31,474 nt of DNA from Christensenella sp. UBA1259 (GCA_002308755.1 DBVR01000046.1:1-31474), one strand, 5' to 3'; shown: positions 1-7,255, counted from the stretch's first letter. Made by a program: numbers and translations. The notes: generated from the sequence alone by a model not told the origin.

Positions 1-83
1 TGGTGCGGATAAAGGGACTTGAACCCCCACTCTTTCGAAATAGATCCTAAGTCTATCGCGTCTGCCAGTTCCGCCATATCCGC
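1..83 (-). tRNA. tRNA-Leu (anticodon UAG)
   Basis: Read on the minus strand, the sequence folds as a class II tRNA. A 7-bp acceptor stem (GCGGATA with TATCCGC) is followed by discriminator A and an encoded CCA at positions 3-1. The D arm is of leucine type (GGCGGAACTGGCAGACGCG). The anticodon loop CTTAGGA gives UAG, and a short extra arm typical of tRNA-Leu is present. UAG reads CUA and, if the wobble U is unmodified, other CUN codons. A minus-strand promoter lies just upstream at 94-122. The gene touches the window edge, so any downstream terminator is not visible. Confidence 0.95.
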
Positions 84-93
84 AATTTACTTT

Positions 94-122
94 ATTCTAC
101 CACAAATAACGGGTTTTTGCAA
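94..122 (-). promoter_or_regulatory. Sigma-A-type promoter for tRNA-Leu
   Basis: On the minus strand, TTGCAA (122-117) and TAGAAT (99-94) are separated by exactly 17 bp. The -10 box ends 10 bp before the first base of the tRNA. Both boxes differ from consensus by one or two bases. Confidence 0.7.
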
Positions 123-230
123 AAGGTTAGACGGGGTTTATCGGTTATTTTGCCGAAAGGACGATTTTACCTATAAATAGCCGTAAAAATCTTCGGAAAA
201 AATAAAGATAGAAAATACGGCGATAAATCG

Positions 231-259
231 TTGACAAAAATTTTCGTGCGTGGTATATT
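231..259 (+). promoter_or_regulatory. Sigma-A-type promoter for the first T-box leader
   Basis: A perfect TTGACA (231-236) and TATATT (254-259) are 17 bp apart. The predicted transcript starts near 266, just before the T-box stem I. The stretch from 84 to 230 holds only this promoter's upstream region and the tRNA-Leu promoter; I see no gene in it. Confidence 0.8.
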
Positions 260-267
260 TATATCAA

Positions 268-540
268 TCAGATAAAGGCGTCGATGAAGGGGCGGTATTT
301 CTGAACTTCTCCACAGAGAAACGGGGCAGGTGAAAGCCGTTGGGATAGGAAATGTTCGCGTAACTTCGGAGTCGGAAGGAAGAAAGCGTTTTACGCCGGT
401 AGAACCTTCCCGTGATTGCTGCGTAAAGGCATAGGGATTGATAGATCCCAAGAGTGGCAAAATTTTTTGCAATTTGAGTGGTACCGCGGGTGAATAACTC
501 GTCTCAAAAGTAAAGTTTACTTTTAAGACGGGTTTTTTTA
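268..540 (+). promoter_or_regulatory. T-box riboswitch, probable GUA (Val) specifier
   Basis: This is a T-box leader, which binds an uncharged tRNA and then prevents termination. The conserved T-box core GAGTGGTACCGCGG lies at 476-489. Its TGGT bulge fits a tRNA ending in ACCA. A GGTGAAAGCC apical motif lies at 329-338. Stem I shows pairing of 296-302 with 348-354 above the specifier loop and of GAAG with CTTC below it. Aligning the 3' side of that loop to the usual pattern (codon, purine, C, pyrimidines, GGAG) puts the specifier at 360-362, GTA, which is valine. The codon call is less sure than the T-box call, because nearby frames would give other codons. The leader ends in the terminator at 498-540 and precedes the acyl-CoA ligase fusion gene. 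Confidence 0.9.
498..540 (+). terminator. Regulated terminator of the first T-box
   Basis: Arms 498-514 and 516-532 pair almost fully, with one C/A mismatch and one G-T pair. A run of seven T follows. The T-box core just upstream can form the competing antiterminator. The stop codon and ribosome site of the next gene follow within 30 bp. Confidence 0.85.
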
Positions 541-560
541 ATACCGCGAAAGGAGAGAAT

Positions 561-2846
561 ATGGAAAAAAATCTCGATATCAAGATAAAAGAAATGGCGT
601 CCCGCATCAAAGACCTGCGGGAAATAGAAGGTTTCACCACGGAGTATATGGCGAAGGAAACGGGCGTTTCCTTAAACGAATATATCCTGTGCGAAAAGGG
701 TGAAACCGACCTTAACTTCGCCTTTATATACCGTTGTGCGAAAGTTTTCGGCGTCAACGTAACCGACATAATAGAAGGTACGAGTCCGTTGCTTTCTTCC
801 TACACGGTAACTAGAAGCGGTAAGGGTGAAGAGATAGCCAACGCCCACGGTATGACTTATTATAACCTTGCAAACGCCTTTCAGAACAGGATAGCCGAGC
901 CGTTGTACGTCGAATCCAAGTACGTCGAAGGCGCGGAAGAAAAGGAAATAGAGTGCACGACTCACGCGGGGCAGGAATGCGACATAGTGGTATCGGGGAA
1001 CCTTAAAGTGCAGGTCGGTAACCACACGGAGATTTTAAACGCGGGGGACAGCATTTATTACGACAGCGGCACGCCGCACGGCATGATAGCGGTAGGCGGC
1101 AAGGACTGTATATTTTACGCGATAGTGCTAAATCCGTCGGGCGAGCCTATTCCCGACCTCCAACCCGAAAAGATATTAAGGCCCGTAAAAGACGCAGGAA
1201 AGAAAGACCGCGGCTACCGCGAATATCATAATTTTATCGACGTAAAGGAAGACGAAAACGGCACGCCCTTAAAGATAAAGTTCAAAAACACCGAAAGGTT
1301 CAATTTCGCTTTCGATATCATTGATAAGATAGGCGAAAGAGAGCCCGACAAACTCGCCATGCTGCACGTTTCGGCGCATAAGACCGAGCGCAGGTTCACT
1401 TTCGCCGACGTAAAAAAGCAGTCGGCAAGGTGCGCCAACTACTTTAAGTCTCTCGGAATAAAGAAAGGGGACAAGGTCCTTCTCGTGTTAAAGCGGCACT
1501 ACCAGTTCTGGTTCGCCATGCTGGGTTTAAATAAACTCGGCGCGGTAGCGATACTCGCCACCAACCAGTTACAGGAACACGACTTCGAGTACAGATTCAA
1601 GGCGGCGGGGATCTCTGCTATAATATGCACCGCGGACGGCGACACCGCGCATCAGGCGGATATAGCGGCGGCAAAATGCCCGTCGGTGAAAATAAAAATC
1701 ACCGTCAACGGCGAAAGAGACGGCTGGCGCAATTTCGACGAAGAGTACAAGATGTTTTCCACGCATTTCGACAGGACGGAAAATTCGCCCTGCGGCGACG
1801 ATCCCATGATAATGTTCTTTACGTCGGGAACGTCGGGGTATCCCAAAATGGCACTCCATAACTATAAATACCCGCTTGGGCATTTCCATACCGCGAAGTA
1901 CTGGCACGGCGTAGATCCCGACGGACTGCATTATACCATTTCCGATACCGGCTGGGCAAAGTCCATGTGGGGAAAACTGTACGGTCAATGGCTGTGCGAA
2001 GCGCCTATTTTCGTGTACGATTTCGATAAGTTCGACGCGTCGGATATTCTGCCTATGTTCGCCAAATACCACATAACGTCTTTCTGTGCGCCGCCTACGA
2101 TGCTGCGCATGATGATAAAGCAGGATCTTTCCAAATACGATATGTCTTCGGTAAAGCATATGACCACGGCGGGCGAAGCCTTAAACCCCGAAGTTTACCG
2201 TCAGTTCGAAAAACTCACGGGTTTAAAGATACACGAAGGTTTCGGTCAGTCGGAAACGACTATGCTTATAGGCAATCTTATCGGCGCGCCGCATAAGATA
2301 GGGTCTATGGGCGTTCCCGCGCCGATATACGATATAGATATCGTGGACGAAAACGGCAAGAGCGTCAAGGTCGGCGAAGTGGGCGAAATAGTGGTCGGCA
2401 TAAAGAACGGTTTGCCCTGCGGGCTTGCCGTGGAATACTATAAAAATCCCGAAGCGACCGCCGCCACCTGGAAAGACGGGTTTTACCACACGGGCGATAC
2501 CGCGTGGCGGGACGAAGACGGATTCTATCACTACGTCGGAAGAATCGACGACGTCATCAAATCGTCGGGTTACCGCATAGGACCGTTCGAGATAGAAAGC
2601 GTCATTATGGAATTGCCTTACGTTTTGGAGTGCGGCGTTTCCGCCGAACCCGACGAAGTCAGGGGACAGGTCGTAAAAGCGAGCATAGTTTTAGTAAAGG
2701 GCAAGGAAGGCACGGAAGAATTGAAGAAAGAGATACAAGCCTACGTAAAGAGCAATACCGCGCCCTACAAATACCCGAGAGTGGTAGTCTTCAGGGATTC
2801 GCTTCCCAAGACCGTTTCGGGAAAGATAATAAGAAGCCAACTGTAA
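561..2846 (+). CDS. Fused HTH-cupin-acyl-CoA ligase (AMP-forming)
   Basis: The protein is 761 residues long with three parts. Residues 10-75 look like an Xre-type helix-turn-helix. Residues about 85-195 are a cupin. From about 240 to the end it is an AMP-forming acyl-CoA synthetase of the medium/short-chain type. Ligase motifs are visible: TSGTSGYPK near 420-428, GFGQSET near 560, HTGD near 643, SGYRIGPFE near 670 and the catalytic lysine in SGKI (K755). The protein ends six residues after that lysine, a little early for the family. The cupin keeps HAGQE and PHG, but the usual HxH is TTH here. The start has GGAGAG 7 bp upstream. The T-box leader says expression rises when an amino acid, probably valine, is short. 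The split homologues are the two adjacent genes at 22800-23351 and 23376-25070. A branched-chain substrate such as isobutyrate is inference. Confidence 0.88.
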   Translation: MEKNLDIKIKEMASRIKDLREIEGFTTEYMAKETGVSLNEYILCEKGETDLNFAFIYRCAKVFGVNVTDIIEGTSPLLSSYTVTRSGKGEEIANAHGMTYYNLANAFQNRIAEPLYVESKYVEGAEEKEIECTTHAGQECDIVVSGNLKVQVGNHTEILNAGDSIYYDSGTPHGMIAVGGKDCIFYAIVLNPSGEPIPDLQPEKILRPVKDAGKKDRGYREYHNFIDVKEDENGTPLKIKFKNTERFNFAFDIIDKIGEREPDKLAMLHVSAHKTERRFTFADVKKQSARCANYFKSLGIKKGDKVLLVLKRHYQFWFAMLGLNKLGAVAILATNQLQEHDFEYRFKAAGISAIICTADGDTAHQADIAAAKCPSVKIKITVNGERDGWRNFDEEYKMFSTHFDRTENSPCGDDPMIMFFTSGTSGYPKMALHNYKYPLGHFHTAKYWHGVDPDGLHYTISDTGWAKSMWGKLYGQWLCEAPIFVYDFDKFDASDILPMFAKYHITSFCAPPTMLRMMIKQDLSKYDMSSVKHMTTAGEALNPEVYRQFEKLTGLKIHEGFGQSETTMLIGNLIGAPHKIGSMGVPAPIYDIDIVDENGKSVKVGEVGEIVVGIKNGLPCGLAVEYYKNPEATAATWKDGFYHTGDTAWRDEDGFYHYVGRIDDVIKSSGYRIGPFEIESVIMELPYVLECGVSAEPDEVRGQVVKASIVLVKGKEGTEELKKEIQAYVKSNTAPYKYPRVVVFRDSLPKTVSGKIIRSQL

Positions 2847-2861
2847 AGGTAAAAGATAAAA

Positions 2862-2895
2862 TTAAAGCGGCGAACTTCGTTCGCCGCTTTAACTT
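2862..2895 (+). terminator. Stem-loop after the ligase fusion gene
   Basis: A 13-bp perfect stem (2862-2874 with 2880-2892) closes a 5-base loop 15 bp after the stop codon. The T-tract behind it is poor (CTTTGTTC), so this may be a weak terminator or an RNA-stabilising hairpin. Confidence 0.6.
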
Positions 2896-3032
2896 TGTTC
2901 GCGGTTTATGAAAAGCGTTCTAAACCGTGCGGAAAGTTAATACAATTTAATAGGATAAACCGCGGGATAATCGACGAAAGACGAGTTTTTTTGACACAAA
3001 CCGCGGTTTTTTTATTTTGCGGAGCAATTAAA

Positions 3033-3806
3033 ATGTATTTTACCTGCCTTAAAAAAAGAAATCTTATTTTCGCGCTTGCGCTTGTTTTAACGGGGCTATT
3101 TTCCGCGCTTACGCTGTCGTTTTCGGGCGCGTACGCCGTGTTTTACGGCGGGACGTTAAGAAAACTCCCGATATACGCGGTAGAGCGGCAGGATAACAGA
3201 ATAGCGATATCTTTCGACTGCGCCTGGGGCGTGGATTACACCGACAAGTTACTTTCCGTAATGGCGGAAGAAAACGTAAAATGCACCTTTTTCGCGGTCA
3301 GGTTCTGGTCGGAAAAATATCCCGAATACTTGCTTAAAATAAGCGAAGCGGGGCACGAAATAGGCACGCACTCTTCTACGCACCCGTATATGAGCAAGTT
3401 AGACGTGGCGGCGATAGAAAAGGAACTGACCGATTCTTCTTCCGCGATAGAAAAGGTAACGGGGCAAAAAGTAACGCTTTTCCGCCCGCCGTACGGCGAC
3501 TACGACGACCTGCTTATAGAAACGGCGGAAAGACTCGGGCTTTATACGATACAATGGTCGGTGGATAGTCTCGACTGGAAAGACCTTTCCGCGGGCGAGA
3601 TCACCGAAAGGGTTGTTAAAAGGGTAAAGAGCGGCGCGATAGTGTTGTTTCACAATCAGGGCAAACACACGGCGGAAGCGTTGCCCGCTATAATTACCGC
3701 GCTGAAAGAGAAGGGGTACGAGTTCGTGCCGATAGGGGAACTGATATATAAAAGCGATTATAAAATACTGCCCGACGGAACGCAGAGATCGCTGATAAAC
3801 GTTTGA
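3033..3806 (+). CDS. PdaB-like polysaccharide deacetylase, membrane-anchored
   Basis: This is a 257-residue protein with a hydrophobic N-terminal segment (about residues 11-38), acting as a signal anchor, followed by a NodB-type deacetylase domain. The visible motifs are FDCAWG (D62), HSSTH (H113 and H117, metal ligands), RPPYGDYD (R151), VDSLDW and the late FHNQG histidine (H207). FDCAWG in place of TFDDG resembles PdaB, the sporulation deacetylase family. Unlike B. subtilis PdaB as I recall it, the HxxxH metal site is intact, so it may be active on peptidoglycan or another glycan outside the membrane. I chose the ATG at 3033 because it has GGAG 10 bp upstream and begins the hydrophobic segment; a longer frame opens at 2895. 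A TTGACA lies at 2991, but I see no good -10 box after it. The next gene follows 22 bp later. Confidence 0.8.
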   Translation: MYFTCLKKRNLIFALALVLTGLFSALTLSFSGAYAVFYGGTLRKLPIYAVERQDNRIAISFDCAWGVDYTDKLLSVMAEENVKCTFFAVRFWSEKYPEYLLKISEAGHEIGTHSSTHPYMSKLDVAAIEKELTDSSSAIEKVTGQKVTLFRPPYGDYDDLLIETAERLGLYTIQWSVDSLDWKDLSAGEITERVVKRVKSGAIVLFHNQGKHTAEALPAIITALKEKGYEFVPIGELIYKSDYKILPDGTQRSLINV

Positions 3807-3828
3807 AATTCATTTGGAGGAAACATAT

Positions 3829-4530
3829 ATGAACAATTTAACGGAGAAAAACAACAAGGTATTTATCAGCGGGGAAATAGTTTCCGAAGCGGAGTTTTCG
3901 CACGAAGTTTACGGCGAAGGCTTTTACGAAATGAACGTGCTGGTGAAAAGGCTTTCGGGACAGGGCGACGTACTGCCGGTAACGGTTTCCGAAAGGCTTA
4001 TCGCCGATAAGGACCTTAAAACGGGCAGCGTTATCAACGCTTTGGGGCAGTTTCGCAGTTACAACAAGTTGGTGGACGGAAAAAGTAAACTTATGCTTAC
4101 GGTGTTCGTGAGAGAAATATTAGACGACGCGCCGGTGAAAAACCCCAACAGCATAGTGCTTTCGGGCTATATATGTAAGCCGCCCGTGTACAGGACGACG
4201 CCGTTCAACAGAGAGATAGCGGATATACTTATCGCGGTAAACCGTTCTTACAACAAGTCCGATTATATCCCGTGTATAGCGTGGGGCAGAAACGCGCGGT
4301 TCGCCAAAAACCTCGAAGTGGGCGAGAAAATAGCCATAGCGGGAAGAATTCAGAGCAGGGAATATCAAAAGCGCATTTCCGACGAAGAAATAAGGATAAT
4401 GACGGCTTACGAAGTTTCCATCAGTAAACTCGCCGCCTACGAGAACGCCGAAGAATTCGACACGGAAGAAGAATTCAACGCGTTGGGCTTTATCCAAGAC
4501 AGTCCTGACACGGCGTATAAGGGCAATTAA
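3829..4530 (+). CDS. Tandem OB-fold protein, SSB-like
   Basis: The 233-residue protein looks like two single-strand-binding OB folds in a row. Residues about 7-105 form the first half. The second half, about 111-210, has SSB-like patterns such as IVLSGYICKPP, IPCIAWGRNA and IAIAGRIQSREY. The C-terminus is acidic but lacks the DDDIPF-type tip of a replicative SSB, so it may be an accessory or competence-type SSB paralogue. The ATG at 3829 follows a strong GGAGG by 8 bp; an upstream in-frame ATG at 3814 has no site. It shares a transcript with the deacetylase gene (22-bp gap) and ends at a terminator. Nucleic-acid binding is inferred from the fold pattern only. Confidence 0.7.
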   Translation: MNNLTEKNNKVFISGEIVSEAEFSHEVYGEGFYEMNVLVKRLSGQGDVLPVTVSERLIADKDLKTGSVINALGQFRSYNKLVDGKSKLMLTVFVREILDDAPVKNPNSIVLSGYICKPPVYRTTPFNREIADILIAVNRSYNKSDYIPCIAWGRNARFAKNLEVGEKIAIAGRIQSREYQKRISDEEIRIMTAYEVSISKLAAYENAEEFDTEEEFNALGFIQDSPDTAYKGN

Positions 4531-4544
4531 ATAAAACGGGAAAG
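4524..4544 (+). repeat. 21-bp direct repeat, left copy
   Basis: This copy covers the last codons and stop of the OB-fold gene and the bases just after it. It contains AATTAAATAAAACGGG. The identical right copy is at 6154-6174. The two copies flank the zinc-ribbon membrane gene. Confidence 0.9.
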
Positions 4545-4547
4545 ATC

Positions 4548-4583
4548 AAAACGGGCGCAAGATTTATCGTTGCGCCCGTTTTT
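4548..4583 (+). terminator. Rho-independent terminator
   Basis: A 13-bp stem (4548-4560 with 4570-4582) is rich in G/C (ACGGGCGCAA), has a 9-base loop and ends in five T. It closes the deacetylase and OB-fold transcript. Confidence 0.85.
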
Positions 4584-4629
4584 AATGGAAATTTTGTCTT
4601 ACCGTCGGTTAAGTTTTTTCGACAAAGTA

Positions 4630-4658
4630 TTGCTAAACGCAGACACTTTTGTTATAAT
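4630..4658 (+). promoter_or_regulatory. Sigma-A-type promoter for the zinc-ribbon membrane gene
   Basis: TTGCTA (4630-4635) and a perfect TATAAT (4653-4658) are 17 bp apart. The predicted leader is about 39 bases. The promoter lies inside the repeat-flanked segment, so the gene carries its own promoter. Confidence 0.75.
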
Positions 4659-4703
4659 ATACACAAAATACACAAATTGACACAGGATTATGGGAAATTG
4701 AAA

Positions 4704-6164
4704 ATGATTTGTAAGCATTGTTCTACCGAAAACGAAGAAAGCGCGGTATATTGCAAGAATTGCGGCGAGAGATTAGACGGGAAAAAGAAGTGTCCGAAAT
4801 GTAGCGCATTTATAGACGGAGATGCGGTTTTTTGTACGGCGTGCGGTACTCGTGTAGACGGAAAAACCGTTTGTAAAAACTGCGGCAAGGTTTATGAAGG
4901 GAATTTTTGTCCCGCTTGCGGAGAAGCGCAGGAGCAGGCGAAACCCGATGGTGTAAACAAAATGTCGCAAAAAAGGGAAAGCGACTGGAAAAAAATTGTT
5001 TCGCTTGTAGGGCTATCGGTAGGTTTTGTGGGCGCAGTGGTTGCTTTTATATTTATGTTTTTTTCAGGAATATCGATTAAAATATTTTCTTCTTCCGATG
5101 AAATCTCAGCATCCATGACAGCCACGGGTAATATATTGGGCGCTTTTAATATTTTCGACTGTTTCGGTAACAATTTTGACTTTATAAGCGTTCTTGAAAC
5201 AACGGACAATTATACGGAAGTCGTGCCCGAAGCATGTTGGTTTTATGCGATACTCCAGACCATTATCGCATCTGCTACGATAATTTTGACCACCACTTTC
5301 TTTATAATATCTGTCTGCCGTTTTATAAAAACGTTACTCGGTAGAAAAACGAAGAGTGCGGAAAACTTCATGTTTGCTACTGTCATAAGTTTTCTTGCGG
5401 GCGCAATATGTTTCAGGTCTTTGGTATTTATGCAAATCTCAGGCATAAGTTCGTCGGAAACGGCGAGAATAAATTATCGTCTTAACGGCGCAACGGTTGC
5501 CGGAATAATAGTTTCTTTAATTTTCTGTGCAATTATGTTTGCATCAAAAATAACGGTAAAAGGTTCTGCTTTGCGCGGGATGGTTCTGTATAAAACGATT
5601 TTTTCGGGAGCGTGCGCGATAATTTCGGTACTGTTGTTACTTATTTTAGGCGGACAATTTACTGTAAGGGAAAACTCTGCGTCAGAGATCATGAAAGTTA
5701 CGAGCGGTTTCGTTTTCATTGTCGCATATATATTTGCTGCATACGGCACTAAATCTTCATCCTATACCGTACAAGAGATAAGAAAAGCGAATACAGCGTT
5801 TTCTTTGGGACTGACGGGGCATATCATTACGTTAGTGTTGATAGTATTGCTTGCGATTTTCGCCGTCTATTCCGCCATAGAAGCAATAGATGACAAACAC
5901 AAATCTATTGCCGGTATAATATTAGCGTCAATCGTTACGTTGTTATCTATCGTATTTACGGTCATTTCCGGCGTTGGGTTAAATTGCATAAAATGGATAG
6001 CAAACCAAAGCGGTTCGTCCTCAATCAATGTTGTTTTTAGACTCAACGTACTTTCGTTTGCCTTGATTGTATTTGCTTTAATTCTGTTAGCCGTCGAAAT
6101 CACGTGCTTTGTTATGCAACGAAAAAATATTGCACGTAATTATGCAATTCCGACAATTAAATAA
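4704..6164 (+). CDS. Zinc-ribbon polytopic membrane protein, function unknown
   Basis: I do not recognise the family. The 486-residue protein opens with three CxxC...CxxC zinc ribbons (C3/C6/C17/C20, C30/C33/C44/C47, C57/C60/C69/C72). A charged linker follows, then about nine hydrophobic segments to the C-terminus. Such proteins are usually cytoplasmic zinc-ribbon heads on a membrane domain, and their roles are mostly unknown. I prefer the ATG at 4704, which puts the first ribbon at the N-terminus; a TTG at 4677 opens the frame earlier but has no ribosome site. The site before 4704 is weak (GGGAAATTG). The coding sequence looks more A/T-rich than its neighbours. It has its own promoter and terminator and sits between 21-bp direct repeats, which suggests acquisition as a cassette. 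Confidence 0.75.
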   Translation: MICKHCSTENEESAVYCKNCGERLDGKKKCPKCSAFIDGDAVFCTACGTRVDGKTVCKNCGKVYEGNFCPACGEAQEQAKPDGVNKMSQKRESDWKKIVSLVGLSVGFVGAVVAFIFMFFSGISIKIFSSSDEISASMTATGNILGAFNIFDCFGNNFDFISVLETTDNYTEVVPEACWFYAILQTIIASATIILTTTFFIISVCRFIKTLLGRKTKSAENFMFATVISFLAGAICFRSLVFMQISGISSSETARINYRLNGATVAGIIVSLIFCAIMFASKITVKGSALRGMVLYKTIFSGACAIISVLLLLILGGQFTVRENSASEIMKVTSGFVFIVAYIFAAYGTKSSSYTVQEIRKANTAFSLGLTGHIITLVLIVLLAIFAVYSAIEAIDDKHKSIAGIILASIVTLLSIVFTVISGVGLNCIKWIANQSGSSSINVVFRLNVLSFALIVFALILLAVEITCFVMQRKNIARNYAIPTIK

Positions 6165-6174
6165 AACGGGAAAG
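6154..6174 (+). repeat. 21-bp direct repeat, right copy
   Basis: This copy is identical to 4524-4544. It overlaps the last codons and stop of the zinc-ribbon gene in a different reading frame from that used in the left copy. Confidence 0.9.
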
Positions 6175-6187
6175 TATTCTAGAAATC

Positions 6188-6223
6188 AAATCGACGCGAT
6201 TTCTTAAATCGCGTCGATTTTTT
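6188..6223 (+). terminator. Rho-independent terminator
   Basis: A perfect 15-bp stem (6188-6202 with 6206-6220) around a 3-base loop runs into six T. It follows the zinc-ribbon membrane gene by 23 bp. Confidence 0.85.
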
Positions 6224-6224
6224 A

Positions 6225-6359
6225 CGCCTTATAGCGAGATAGCGAGACTTGTAAGGAGCGAAGCGACGGAATAGCGATTGTTACCGCTTTCGTTAAGCGG
6301 TCAATCGCGTCTCGCGGCCGTAGGCCGTGGCTTTTATGCCCGCAATGCGGGAATAAAAG
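6225..6359. repeat. Cluster of inverted repeats, non-coding
   Basis: No gene is visible here. Three hairpins stand in a row. The first, 6273-6308, is a compound stem with GCGATTG/CAATCGC outside and ACCGCTT/AAGCGGT inside. The second is CGGCC-GTA-GGCCG at 6315-6327. The third, 6331-6359, has CTTTTAT and CCCGC arms around AAT. AGCGAGATAGCGAGACTTGTAAGGAGCGAAGCGAC precedes them as a run of short GCGA-type words (6232-6266). The layout resembles an extragenic structured repeat, but no second copy exists in this window. Confidence 0.55.
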
Positions 6360-6400
6360 AACTCTGCCATCAATCTTTTTTTAAGATTGAAGACAGAGTT
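6360..6400 (-). terminator. Terminator-like hairpin behind tRNA-Pro
   Basis: AACTCTG (6360-6366) pairs with CAGAGTT (6394-6400), and the inner arms TCAATCTT and AAGATTGA pair around a T-rich loop. On the minus strand a TTCTTTTATT run follows, so it can end the tRNA-Pro transcript. Confidence 0.7.
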
Positions 6401-6406
6401 AGTTCA

Positions 6407-6482
6407 TGGTCGGAGTAGCGAGACTTGAACTCACGGCCTCTTGCCCCCCAGACAAGCGCGCTACCAACTGCGCCATACCCCG
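6407..6482 (-). tRNA. tRNA-Pro (anticodon GGG)
   Basis: On the minus strand the 76-base cloverleaf has acceptor CGGGGTA paired with TACTCCG, including one G-T pair, discriminator A and an encoded CCA at 6409-6407. The D arm is GCGCAGTTGGTAGCGC, the anticodon loop CTGGGGG gives GGG, and the T loop is GTTCAAGTC. GGG reads CCC and CCU. Its own promoter lies at 6495-6523. Confidence 0.95.
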
Positions 6483-6494
6483 ACGACCTAAATT

Positions 6495-6523
6495 ATTGTA
6501 GCACAATATTTTTTATTTTGCAA
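6495..6523 (-). promoter_or_regulatory. Sigma-A-type promoter for tRNA-Pro
   Basis: On the minus strand, TTGCAA (6523-6518) and TACAAT (6500-6495) are 17 bp apart and end 12 bp before the tRNA. The -35 box is the same as that of the tRNA-Leu promoter. Confidence 0.75.
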
Positions 6524-6552
6524 CAAAATTTAAGTTGATTTACGCCTTTATT

Positions 6553-7134
6553 TTACGACCTTTTAAGTTGCGACCACAGTATTATCGCAACCTGTACGGG
6601 CAGTCCTATTATAAATATCGCCCACGGGTTGTTTTCGAGAAATAATATGTATATGCTTGCGAGTCCCGACCACACGAGTAAGGATATAAGCGCGAACGTA
6701 TACCTTCTTCTGCCCCATATCCCGTTGAACACGATAAGCACGATAATAGACACGGGGACGGAAAACACGAACACCTGCCAGTAATTTCCCTGCGCTAAGG
6801 TGAGCCCGTAAATAAAAAGCAGCGTCGCTATTATCCACACCAACGACACGGCAAGCAGGGTAATTATGATCTTATTCGGTCTGTTTCCCTTTACGTTATA
6901 CTTTCTGTCGTATTCGCCGTCTAAATGTTCTTCGGTGAGAAAGTCCAGCGTTACGCCGTAGATATCCGCAAGCTTTTTAAGCACGTCGATAGGCGGAACG
7001 GCGTCGCCGTGTTCCCATTTCGACACCGATTTATCGGTGTAGTTGAGAGTTTTTGCAAGTTCCGATTGCGTTATACCGCTTGCCTGTCTTAGACGCGTAA
7101 GATTTTCCGCCAGACAGTCTTTTACCTCTTTCAT
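6553..7134 (-). CDS. Xre-family regulator with C-terminal membrane segments
   Basis: The 193-residue protein has an N-terminal helix-turn-helix (residues about 8-65; QSELAKTL and SVSKWEHGD are typical Xre recognition patterns). A charged linker follows, then four hydrophobic segments from about residue 88 to the end. This is a common Clostridia/Bacilli layout for a DNA-binding protein tied to the membrane; its signal is unknown. I start it at the ATG at 7134. A longer frame reaches 7206, but its added residues are unlike the family. No clear ribosome site precedes the ATG. A TTGCTT/TAAAAT promoter would put the transcript start within 1-2 bases of it. The gene is divergent from the glycosyltransferase operon, with a CTCT/AGAG half-site array between them. 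Confidence 0.85.
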   Translation of the reverse strand: MKEVKDCLAENLTRLRQASGITQSELAKTLNYTDKSVSKWEHGDAVPPIDVLKKLADIYGVTLDFLTEEHLDGEYDRKYNVKGNRPNKIIITLLAVSLVWIIATLLFIYGLTLAQGNYWQVFVFSVPVSIIVLIVFNGIWGRRRYTFALISLLVWSGLASIYILFLENNPWAIFIIGLPVQVAIILWSQLKRS

Positions 7135-7141
7135 ACCTGTA

Positions 7142-7170
7142 ATTTTATCAAACCTTACCGAAAAAAGCAA
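7142..7170 (-). promoter_or_regulatory. Candidate promoter of the Xre gene, possibly leaderless
   Basis: On the minus strand TTGCTT (7170-7165) and TAAAAT (7147-7142) are 17 bp apart. The usual start point 7 bp later falls at 7135-7134, on the ATG itself. Confidence 0.5.
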
Positions 7171-7214
7171 GTTTTTAAGCAATTTTTCTAAAAATATTCG
7201 GCACATAGAACCGA

Positions 7215-7255
7215 CTCTCGTAAAAGTAGAGAGAGTATTCTCTAACGGTAGAGAG
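7215..7255. promoter_or_regulatory. Operator-like array of CTCT/AGAG half-sites
   Basis: Four half-sites alternate in direction: CTCTC (7215), TAGAGAG (7227), TTCTCTA (7238) and TAGAGAG (7249). Their centres are 11-13 bp apart, about one DNA turn. The array sits between the divergent Xre gene and the glycosyltransferase promoter, where an operator would be expected. Binding by the neighbouring Xre protein is a guess. Confidence 0.4.

Noticed and set aside
167..769. Minus-strand frame over the first T-box
   Set aside because: It covers a promoter, a riboswitch and the start of the ligase fusion; the protein has no recognisable pattern.
2991..3019. Promoter for the deacetylase based on TTGACA at 2991
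   Set aside because: The -35 is perfect, but the sequence 17 bp later is ATTTTG and neighbouring spacings give nothing better, so I do not call it.
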